From contig JAICQA010000139.1 of the NCBI GenBank assembly GCA_025929595.1, positions 1-7,008 of the forward strand: a stretch of 7,008 nucleotides of DNA, in the 5' to 3' direction. The notes beneath the pieces are model-generated. The model saw only the letters and a list, made by a program, of their open reading frames with translations. It had not been told where the DNA came from and did no database searches. This document shows, piece after piece, positions 1-4,206 of the stretch; the stretch's first letter is position 1; each line of letters opens with the position of its first letter. Made by a program: the position numbers and the translations under genes. The DNA is from Xanthobacteraceae bacterium. Its GTDB lineage: Bacteria; Pseudomonadota; Alphaproteobacteria; Rhizobiales; Xanthobacteraceae.

Positions 1-373
1 ACTTTTGCGGGTTCGCCTCGCCCTTCTCGTTCAGGAACATGTCGCGCGTCGCCGCCGCGGGCGCCGTCTCGCGGTAATCGATGGCGATATTGCGTTTGCC
101 GTCCGCCAGCCGGATGACCATGAATCCGCCGCCGCCGAGATTGCCGGACTCCGGCAGCGTGACCGCGAGCGCGAAGCCGACCGCGACGGCCGCGTCCACC
201 GCGTTGCCGCCCTGCCGCAAAATCTCGACGCCGATCCCGGTGGCGCGCGCTTCCTCGCTCGCCACCATGCCGTTTTGCGCCAGCACCGGCGGTGCGGGCT
301 GGGCGATGGCCGCCGCCACGAAGATGAACAGTGCGGCGAACAAGGATGCGGCGAAGCGTGGCAATCGATTCAT
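1..373 (-). CDS. ggt: Gamma-glutamyltransferase, N-terminal part (cut by window edge)
   Basis: This is the first 124 residues of a gamma-glutamyltransferase, an Ntn-hydrolase that moves or hydrolyses the gamma-glutamyl group of glutathione outside the cytoplasmic membrane. Residues 1-24 form a signal peptide: MNRLPR, a hydrophobic stretch rich in A, F and L, and a likely cut after AIA. The family N-terminal signature follows: MVASEE (36-41), a GIGVEILRQGGNAVDAAVAV segment (46-65), the glycine run NLGGGGF (78-84) and IDYRETAP (98-105). R101 matches the arginine that binds the gamma-glutamyl carboxylate in E. coli GGT. The ATG at 373 is chosen because it puts the signal peptide at the N-terminus; the ribosome site before it is weak. 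The catalytic threonine and small subunit lie outside the window, so activity cannot be judged. The gene is divergent from the DUF2336 gene. Confidence 0.93.
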   Translation of the reverse strand, partial: MNRLPRFAASLFAALFIFVAAAIAQPAPPVLAQNGMVASEEARATGIGVEILRQGGNAVDAAVAVGFALAVTLPESGNLGGGGFMVIRLADGKRNIAIDYRETAPAAATRDMFLNEKGEANPQK

Positions 374-513
374 CAGGATCGGTCCATGACTGCTGCGTTA
401 CCGGCCGTTGTAGCAAGAAAGCCGCGGCAGACGGCGGCATATTCGTTCAAATTTTCGATGAATTTAAGTCGGACGGAACGGCCCGCGCCCAATGAATCTT
501 TACAAGGCCCCGC

Positions 514-519
514 TAGGAT
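514..519 (+). promoter_or_regulatory. Candidate -10 box (TAGGAT) before the DUF2336 gene
   Basis: TAGGAT within GCTAGGATT lies 52 bases before the ATG at 572. The same hexamer sits upstream of the next two genes, which is the main reason to list it. A TTTACA at 499-504 is too close to serve as its -35 box, and I see no well-spaced partner. This is weak evidence only. Confidence 0.25.
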
Positions 520-571
520 TTCCGCAGTGAGTTCCTGATTGAGACAGCGTTGCGTGCGGGGGCCGGTAAAA

Positions 572-1702
572 ATGAGCGATCCGAATTTTCTTCCCGAGAT
601 TGAGAACGCCATCGCATCCGGCACGGTCAATCAGCGCCTCCGTGCCCTGAAGCGGATCGCGGACCTCTTCGCCAACGGATCGTCGCGCTACTCCATCGAT
701 CAGATCGCCGTCTTCGACGACGTCTTGATAAAACTCGCGGAGATGGTCGAAACCGGCGCCCGCGCCCGTCTTGCCCGCCGTCTCGCGTCCCTGCCCGACG
801 CCCCGCCGCGCATGGTCCGCGCGCTCGCCTTCGATCCCGAAATCGAGGTCGCCGGTCCGGTGCTCGCACAGTCCGAGCGCCTCGGCGAGGATGACCTGGT
901 CGAGAACGCCCGTAGCCAGAGCCAGGCGCATTTGTACGCCATCGCCCGGCGCCGCGAGCTGAGCGAAGCCGTCACCGACGTGCTGGTCGAGCGCGGCAAC
1001 CGCCGCGTCGTGCATGAGGTGGCGAGCAATGCCGGCGCGCGCTTTTCCGACAGCGGCTACGGCAAGCTTGTCGGCCGCGCCGACGGCGACGACCGCCTCG
1101 CCGAATATATCGGCCTGCGCCGCGATATCCCGCGCCACCATTTCCTGAAGCTGCTGCACACCGCCTCGGCCCGCGTCCGCAAGAAGCTCGCCGCCCAGGC
1201 CCCGGCCGCCGTCGTGAACCGCGCGGTGGCGGAAGCGACCGAGACGATCAGCGGCCGCGTGCGCGCCGCCTCGCCGGAATTCCGCAAGGCCAAGAAGGCA
1301 TCGAAGCGGCGCTACACGTCGAACCAGCTTGGCGAAAACAACGTCCACGCCGCCGCCGCATCGCAGAATTTCGACAAGACGGTCGCGAGCCTTGCCCTCC
1401 TCGGCCGCTTCCCGGTTGAGGTTGTGGAGCGCGGGTTGCTCGATGAGAACCCCGACATCCTCCTGATCCTAGCCAAGGCCGCGCACTGCTCGCGCCTCAC
1501 CACCAAGGCACTGCTCCTGATGCGCGTCGCCGGCCGCGGCATGGCCGCGCACGACATCGAGGCCGCGCTCGCGAGCTTCGATCGTCTCAGCGTCGCCACC
1601 GCCAACCGCATCATCAATTATTACGTGAAGCGGCAGACCAGCACCGCAAGCCAGGCCAAGTTCCGCGCCGAGGCCGCCTCCACCATGGCCGCCGTCGCCT
1701 GA
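572..1702 (+). CDS. DUF2336 helical-repeat protein
   Basis: This encodes a 376-residue protein that I recognise as a DUF2336 (COG5330) member, a family common in Alphaproteobacteria with no settled biochemical role. It looks all-helical, built of HEAT-like helix pairs. Family-like segments include ENAIASGTVNQRLRALKRIADLF near the N-terminus, LARRLASLPDAPPRMVRALAFDPEIEVAGPVL around residues 65-97, and a C-terminal part ending in RLSVATANRIINYYVKRQ. There is no signal peptide or membrane segment, so it is probably cytoplasmic and may act as a protein-binding scaffold (inference). I chose the ATG at 572. The frame is open upstream to a TTG at 539, but the eleven extra residues (MRQRCVRGPVK) look unlike the family, and a G-rich stretch at 557-562 could serve as a ribosome site. 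ridA follows after 49 bases on the same strand and may share its transcript. Confidence 0.85.
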   Translation: MSDPNFLPEIENAIASGTVNQRLRALKRIADLFANGSSRYSIDQIAVFDDVLIKLAEMVETGARARLARRLASLPDAPPRMVRALAFDPEIEVAGPVLAQSERLGEDDLVENARSQSQAHLYAIARRRELSEAVTDVLVERGNRRVVHEVASNAGARFSDSGYGKLVGRADGDDRLAEYIGLRRDIPRHHFLKLLHTASARVRKKLAAQAPAAVVNRAVAEATETISGRVRAASPEFRKAKKASKRRYTSNQLGENNVHAAAASQNFDKTVASLALLGRFPVEVVERGLLDENPDILLILAKAAHCSRLTTKALLLMRVAGRGMAAHDIEAALASFDRLSVATANRIINYYVKRQTSTASQAKFRAEAASTMAAVA

Positions 1703-1712
1703 CGGAATCCGC

Positions 1713-1718
1713 TAGGAT
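1713..1718 (+). promoter_or_regulatory. Candidate -10 box (TAGGAT) before ridA
   Basis: TAGGAT within GCTAGGATC lies just after the DUF2336 stop codon and 33 bases before the ridA start. No convincing -35 box lies 16-18 bases upstream, in the end of the preceding gene. If real, ridA has its own start site in addition to any read-through. Confidence 0.22.
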
Positions 1719-1751
1719 CGTCTCCGAACGAATTGAATCGGAGGCGAGACC

Positions 1752-2141
1752 ATGGATCGCGTGAAGCCCGAGCCCATCAAGCCCGGCGGGCATCTGCCGG
1801 GCGGCCTGCCGTTTTCCGAAGGCATGGCGGTCGGCGATCTCGTGTTTCTCTCAGGCCAGCTCGGCACCTTCCCCGGCCGCCTGGAGCTGAACAACGCGAC
1901 GCGCGAGATGGAATTCCATCAGCTCATGCAGAACATCGTCGCGACGCTCGAAGCGAATGGCATGACCACGAAAAATCTCGTGAAGTGCCTGGTCATGCTT
2001 GAGGACATGGCGGACTGGCCCGCCTTCAACGAGGTCTATCTGACCTATTTCGAGCCGCCCTATCCCGCACGCTCCGCATTCGGCACAACCGGCCTCGCAC
2101 TCGGCGCCCGCGCCGAGGTCGAATGCATCGCGGTGCGCTGA
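1752..2141 (+). CDS. RidA (YjgF/YER057c/UK114) family protein
   Basis: This 129-residue protein belongs to the RidA family of small trimeric proteins. The founding members hydrolyse reactive enamine/imine intermediates released by PLP enzymes such as threonine dehydratase. Visible family features are VFLSGQLG (31-38), the FHQLMQNIVATLEANGMTTKNLVKCLVML helix-strand region (55-83), FNEVY (92-96), PARSAF (105-110) and the ending EVECIAVR (122-129). R107 matches the substrate-carboxylate arginine (R105 in E. coli RidA) and E124 matches the conserved glutamate, so imine deaminase activity is plausible. A109 stands where E. coli RidA has C107. A GGAGG box at 1740-1744 lies seven bases before the ATG, which supports this start. 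The subgroup, and so the true substrate, cannot be settled by eye, so I give no symbol. Confidence 0.93.
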   Translation: MDRVKPEPIKPGGHLPGGLPFSEGMAVGDLVFLSGQLGTFPGRLELNNATREMEFHQLMQNIVATLEANGMTTKNLVKCLVMLEDMADWPAFNEVYLTYFEPPYPARSAFGTTGLALGARAEVECIAVR

Positions 2142-2159
2142 CGTTAACCCGTGCACCTG

Positions 2160-2182
2160 CGGGCGTCTCGAAGGATGAGGGC
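2160..2182. repeat. Remnant of a dispersed GTCTCGAAGGATGAGG-type repeat
   Basis: The segment contains GCGTCTCGAAGGATGAGG. From memory this resembles one arm of a palindromic dispersed repeat common in Bradyrhizobium-like genomes, whose other arm reads roughly CTCAGGATGAGG. The second arm is not visible in this gap, so it would be a half element. No gene is visible on either strand in this part of the 211-base gap after ridA. The match is from recall and was not searched. Confidence 0.35.
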
Positions 2183-2183
2183 A

Positions 2184-2236
2184 CGACTTGAATCGCCCTG
2201 GCAGGGTCTTGAATCGGAATCTCAGTCTTCAAGTCG
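2184..2236. promoter_or_regulatory. Array of three CTTGAA half-sites, possible operator
   Basis: CTTGAATCG occurs as a perfect direct repeat at 2187-2195 and 2208-2216. An inverted copy of the core, TTCAAG, lies at 2228-2233. CGACTTGAA (2184-2192) and TTCAAGTCG (2228-2236) form a perfect 9-base inverted repeat. The centres of the three cores are 21 and 20 bases apart, about two helical turns, so all would lie on one face of the DNA. CCCTGGCAGGG (2196-2206) sits between the first two. The array is about 120 bases before the small membrane protein gene. Binding by a regulator is inference. Confidence 0.3.
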
Positions 2237-2322
2237 ACCATCAGGCCCCTGAAATGACTCGCGGTTTCCCCGGCCGCGCCGGGCCACCAAATCAAACCTG
2301 TGCAAGAGCCGCGCGAACCACA

Positions 2323-2328
2323 TAGGAT
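2323..2328 (+). promoter_or_regulatory. Candidate -10 box (TAGGAT) before the small membrane protein
   Basis: TAGGAT within CATAGGATC lies 24 bases before the ATG at 2353. It would give a short leader carrying the GAGGGGG ribosome site. The region about 17 bases upstream (TGTGCA, 2299-2304) is only a poor -35 match. It shares the hexamer with the two upstream candidates. Confidence 0.25.
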
Positions 2329-2352
2329 CGCCAGGAAAACGAGGGGGCAACG

Positions 2353-2523
2353 ATGCAACTGGTTGCGATTTACGCCGCGGGTGCGGCGCTGGCCGCCGCG
2401 ATGGCCTATTTCAGCGGCCCGACGACGCCGGTGATGGTCTACTGGCTCTATGTGGCGGGAGCCGTCCTGTTCGCATTCGGCGCCATCGGCCAGTACTTCA
2501 AGGTCTCGAAACCAAGCCGCTGA
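2353..2523 (+). CDS. Small two-helix membrane protein, 56 residues
   Basis: This short open frame encodes 56 residues starting MQLVAIYAAGAALAAAMAYF and ending KVSKPSR. It has two hydrophobic segments, about residues 3-20 and 28-48, joined by a short SGPTTPV turn. The C-terminus is basic (K50, K53, R56), which suggests it faces the cytoplasm with both helices in the inner membrane. A strong purine-rich ribosome site (GAGGGGG, 2341-2347) sits five bases before the ATG. That site and the clean two-helix pattern are the main reasons to believe in the gene. Its codon use is GC-rich like its neighbours. I do not recognise the family and assign no function. It lies alone between ridA and ssrA, 211 bases after ridA, so it probably has its own promoter. 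Confidence 0.72.
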   Translation: MQLVAIYAAGAALAAAMAYFSGPTTPVMVYWLYVAGAVLFAFGAIGQYFKVSKPSR

Positions 2524-2564
2524 ACGGTTCCCCGCCCGCCCTTTCACCGCCGCCTTGCAACGCC

Positions 2565-2570
2565 TATATT
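2565..2570 (+). promoter_or_regulatory. Candidate -10 box (TATATT) of the ssrA promoter
   Basis: TATATT within CCTATATTC is a good -10 hexamer and an AT-rich island in a GC-rich region. It would start transcription near 2576-2577, at the first hairpin of the precursor tmRNA. The -35 partner is unclear: TTTCAC (2542-2547) has 17-base spacing but a poor match, while TTGCAA (2555-2560) is too close. Confidence 0.4.
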
Positions 2571-2592
2571 CGTCGTGCCGGCGCAAGCCGGC

Positions 2593-2658
2593 TATGGCGA
2601 TAAACGCTCGTCACAATAAACCATTCGGACCCGGGGGCAGTACCCGGCGCCTCCACCA
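2593..2658 (+). ncRNA. ssrA: tmRNA acceptor piece (T arm and CCA end)
   Basis: This part supplies the tRNA-like 3' half of tmRNA. The T stem is CCGGG (2631-2635) with CCCGG (2643-2647), closing a seven-base loop GGCAGTA. That loop lacks the usual TTCRA sequence, which is typical of alphaproteobacterial tmRNA as I know it. The 3' acceptor strand CGCCTCC (2648-2654), discriminator A (2655) and genome-encoded CCA (2656-2658) follow. The 5' end is uncertain; I set it after the leader hairpin. Confidence 0.75.
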
Positions 2659-2686
2659 AAACCCAAGCCCGGAATTGGGCTTCGGC
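2659..2686 (+). other. Internal transcribed spacer of ssrA (removed)
   Basis: This 28-base segment joins the CCA end to the 5' end of the coding piece and should be cut out during maturation. It folds as a hairpin, AAGCCC (2665-2670) with GGGCTT (2677-2682) around the loop GGAATT. RNase P is expected to make the 5' cut at G2687, with 3' trimming up to the CCA. Confidence 0.75.
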
Positions 2687-2890
2687 GGGGGCGAACTAGG
2701 ATCGACGAGGGTGTAAAAGGCGCGGCTTTCGCTCGGTATGGTACCGCCGTTATCGGACCTCTCATAGTTGGCAACGACAACTATGCTCCGGTTGCTCAGG
2801 CCGCGTAAGCGGTTTGAAAGACCGAACTTAAGCCCTGAGGGTTTGCACCTTTAGGCGGGGTTCGGGGGCACCTGGCAACAGAAGCCCCCA
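2687..2890 (+). ncRNA. ssrA: tmRNA coding piece
   Basis: This piece holds the 5' acceptor strand (2687-2693), the D-loop analogue (GGATCGAC, 2699-2706), a GC-rich stretch that probably forms pseudoknot PK1, and the tag frame with its TAA at 2806-2808. The segment after the tag holds further pairing regions, including a final GGGGGC (2864-2869) / GCCCCC (2884-2889) stem. The exact 3' end is not visible; I place it just after that stem. Confidence 0.8.
2770..2808 (+). other. tmRNA proteolysis-tag reading frame
   Basis: The codons GGC AAC GAC AAC TAT GCT CCG GTT GCT CAG GCC GCG TAA encode GNDNYAPVAQAA. With the alanine from charged tmRNA the added tag would be A-GNDNYAPVAQAA. The resume codon is placed by the upstream TAGTT, which aligns with the TAGTC before the GCA resume codon of E. 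coli ssrA. The start NDNY and the end AA fit alphaproteobacterial tags. The resume codon reads glycine rather than the common alanine. Confidence 0.88.
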
Positions 2891-2900
2891 CTTTCATTTT
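2864..2900 (+). terminator. Hairpin ending the ssrA transcript, possible terminator
   Basis: GGGGGC (2864-2869) pairs with GCCCCC (2884-2889) and is followed by ACTTTCATTTT. The stem is strong but the T run is broken. It may be both the last helix of the mature coding piece and a weak terminator, so some read-through into sspB is possible. Confidence 0.4.
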
Positions 2901-2943
2901 CGGCCCTATGGTACGGACCCGTGGAATCGGCATACTTGTTGGC

Positions 2944-3543
2944 ATGCCCGTAGACCTGATCCGCTACGATCTCCTCACGCAGGACGCGCTGCGCGGCGTG
3001 CTGCGCAAGGTGCTGACCGATGTGGCGGCGCGCGGCCTGCCCGGCGACCACCACTTCTTCATCTCGTTCGACACCCGTGCCGAGGGCGCAAAATTATCAG
3101 ACCGCCTGCGTGGCAAATATCCCGAAGAGCTTACGATCGTGCTCCAGCACCAGTTCTGGGATCTGACGGTCGGCGAAGACAGTTTCGACGTGGGCGTATC
3201 GTTCAACGGCATTCCCGAACGCCTCACCGTTCCTTTCGCGGCGATCAAAGGATTCTTCGATCCGTCGGTGCAGTTCGGACTTCAGTTTGAACTGGCGACA
3301 GAAGCGAAATCGCTCGCGAAAGACGAAGCGCAGGACACGGCAGCAGCAGCCCCCGACACGCGCACCGCTCCGCGCGCCGTGCCAAGAGGTGCAGCGTCTG
3401 AGCCTGAAGAAACCCGTCCCGGCGCTACCTCCGTGCCTTCTACGCGCAAGAGCGGCCTGCCGGTGATCGACGGCCCGCTGCCGCCGTCAGACGACAAGGG
3501 CGGCGCGCAGGTCGTGCGCCTCGACAAATTCCGCAAGAAGTGA
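2944..3543 (+). CDS. sspB: SspB, ClpXP adaptor for ssrA-tagged proteins
   Basis: This is a 199-residue alpha-type SspB. The family binds the ssrA tag and tethers the substrate to the ClpX unfoldase, speeding degradation by ClpXP in the cytoplasm. Residues 1-120 are the substrate-binding fold, with IRYDLLTQDALRGVLRKVL (6-24), LPGDHHFFISFDT (32-44), an FWDLTVGEDSFDVGVSFNGIP strand region (71-91) and LTVPFAAIKGFFDPSVQFGLQF (94-115). Residues 121-185 are a flexible linker rich in A, P and charged residues. The tail QVVRLDKFRKK (189-199) is the expected ClpX-docking motif. I chose the ATG at 2944 because MPVDLIRYDLL matches the family start; an in-frame ATG at 2908 would add twelve residues. No strong ribosome site precedes either. 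The gene lies directly after ssrA and overlaps folA. Confidence 0.95.
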   Translation: MPVDLIRYDLLTQDALRGVLRKVLTDVAARGLPGDHHFFISFDTRAEGAKLSDRLRGKYPEELTIVLQHQFWDLTVGEDSFDVGVSFNGIPERLTVPFAAIKGFFDPSVQFGLQFELATEAKSLAKDEAQDTAAAAPDTRTAPRAVPRGAASEPEETRPGATSVPSTRKSGLPVIDGPLPPSDDKGGAQVVRLDKFRKK

Positions 3544-4055
3544 AGCAGCCGCGTCTCGTCCTCGTCGCCGCGATTGCCGAGAACGGCGTGATCGGCCGCG
3601 ACGGCGGCATGCCGTGGCATCTGCCGGGCGATCTCAGGCATTTCAAGCACACGACACTCGGCAAGCCCGTCATCATGGGCCGCCGCACCTTCGACTCCAT
3701 CGGCAGAAAACCGTTGCCGGGCCGGCCGAACATCGTGCTGACGCGCGACAAAAATTTCCGCGCTGAAGGCGTGACGGTGGCGGCGACACTCGACGAGGCG
3801 CTAGAGGTCGCCAGGGCGGAAGCCACGAAATCGCAAGCCGAGGAAATCGCGATCATCGGCGGCTCAACGCTCTATGAAGAAGCGCTGCCGCGCGCCGACC
3901 GGCTCTATCTCACCGAGGTGCACGCGAGTCCGAAAGGCGACGCGCGCTTTCCCGCCTTCAACCGCGCCGACTGGCACGAGGTCGCGCGCGACGGCCCGCA
4001 CCGTGAGGCGGGCGAAGACTTCGGCTATTCCTTCGTGACTCTGGATCGAGAATAA
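3540..4055 (+). CDS. folA: Dihydrofolate reductase
   Basis: This is a 171-residue chromosomal-type dihydrofolate reductase, which reduces dihydrofolate to tetrahydrofolate with NADPH. It is close to the usual length of about 160-175. The Met20-loop region reads IGRDGGMPWHLPGDLRHFK (18-36), with W26 and the catalytic acid D31 (D27 in E. coli). NADPH-binding segments are VIMGRRTFDSIG (44-55) and AIIGGSTLYEEALP (104-117). R62 in PLPGRPNIVL matches the folate-binding R57, and T125 in LYLTEVHA matches T113. All key residues are present, so it should be active. Translation starts at a GTG inside GTGA, sharing four bases with the sspB stop, so the two genes are probably translationally coupled. thyA, often beside folA in related genomes, is not here. 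Confidence 0.96.
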   Translation: MKQPRLVLVAAIAENGVIGRDGGMPWHLPGDLRHFKHTTLGKPVIMGRRTFDSIGRKPLPGRPNIVLTRDKNFRAEGVTVAATLDEALEVARAEATKSQAEEIAIIGGSTLYEEALPRADRLYLTEVHASPKGDARFPAFNRADWHEVARDGPHREAGEDFGYSFVTLDRE

Positions 4056-4056
4056 C

Positions 4057-4199
4057 TCCGCTCGTCCCCGCGAAAGCGGGGACCCGGCGTCGCGCCGGCG
4101 AACGAAGCGAGCGTCCAGCGCGACAAACAAAAATCTGGATTCCCGCATAGGCGAGCGAACGCTCGCCGTTCGGCGAGCTATGCGCGGGAATGAGCGGAA
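4057..4199. repeat. Palindromic dispersed-repeat element with four hairpins
   Basis: This element fills the gap between convergent folA and the AsmA-family gene. Its outer arms, TCCGCTCGTCCCCGC (4057-4071) and GCGGGAATGAGCGGA (4184-4198), are inverted copies with 13 of 15 matches. Inside are GTCCCCGC-GAAA-GCGGGGAC (4064-4083), CCGGCG-TCG-CGCCGG (4084-4098), ATTCCCGC (4139-4146) with GCGGGAAT (4184-4191), and GCTCGCCG-TT-CGGCGAGC (4161-4178). It resembles REP-type elements of Bradyrhizobium-like genomes (recall, not searched). It contains no gene. Its stems could also end or stabilise both converging transcripts, but there is no T run. Confidence 0.7.
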
Positions 4200-4206
4200 G
4201 ATCGCG

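Larger units (their letters stand above)
2577..2900 (+). ncRNA. ssrA: Precursor of circularly permuted two-piece tmRNA
   Basis: This is the gene for tmRNA, which frees ribosomes stalled on broken messages and adds a degradation tag. It has the permuted alphaproteobacterial layout: the acceptor piece with the 3' CCA is encoded first (to 2658), then an internal spacer that is cut out, then the coding piece (from 2687) with the tag frame. GGGGGCG (2687-2693) and CGCCTCC (2648-2654) form the seven-pair acceptor stem. Its third pair is G2689·U2652, the G3·U70 wobble that AlaRS requires. The coding piece opens with the tmRNA-typical GGATCGACGAGGGTG (from 2699). The outer ends are approximate: the 5' end is set by the TATATT box and a GCCGGC-GCAA-GCCGGC hairpin (2577-2592), and the 3' end by a GGGGGC/GCCCCC hairpin. 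sspB follows at once. Confidence 0.93.

Noticed and set aside
373..630. Minus-strand 85-codon frame in the ggt-DUF2336 gap
   Set aside because: It overlaps the start of DUF2336, has no family likeness, and ends at the ggt start in another frame.
500..1348. Long minus-strand open frame of 282 codons opposite the DUF2336 gene
   Set aside because: It is antisense to a recognised gene, and its composition (many A, G, R, D and H) is the usual by-product of GC-rich codon bias. No family features are visible.
2026..2586. Minus-strand open frame of 186 codons across the ridA end, the gap and the small membrane protein gene
   Set aside because: It overlaps two better-supported plus-strand genes, has no recognisable domain, and its first half is arginine-rich frame noise.
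2450..2716. Plus-strand 88-codon frame running into ssrA
   Set aside because: It passes through the tmRNA acceptor stem and overlaps the membrane protein gene in another frame; the structured RNA explains this DNA.
3440..3856. Minus-strand 138-codon frame opposite the sspB-folA junction
   Set aside because: Both plus-strand genes here have clear family motifs, while this frame has none.
4139..4191. Possible CRISPR repeat or tRNA in the hairpin-rich gap
   Set aside because: There are no evenly spaced repeats with unique spacers and no cloverleaf; nested inverted repeats explain the structure.
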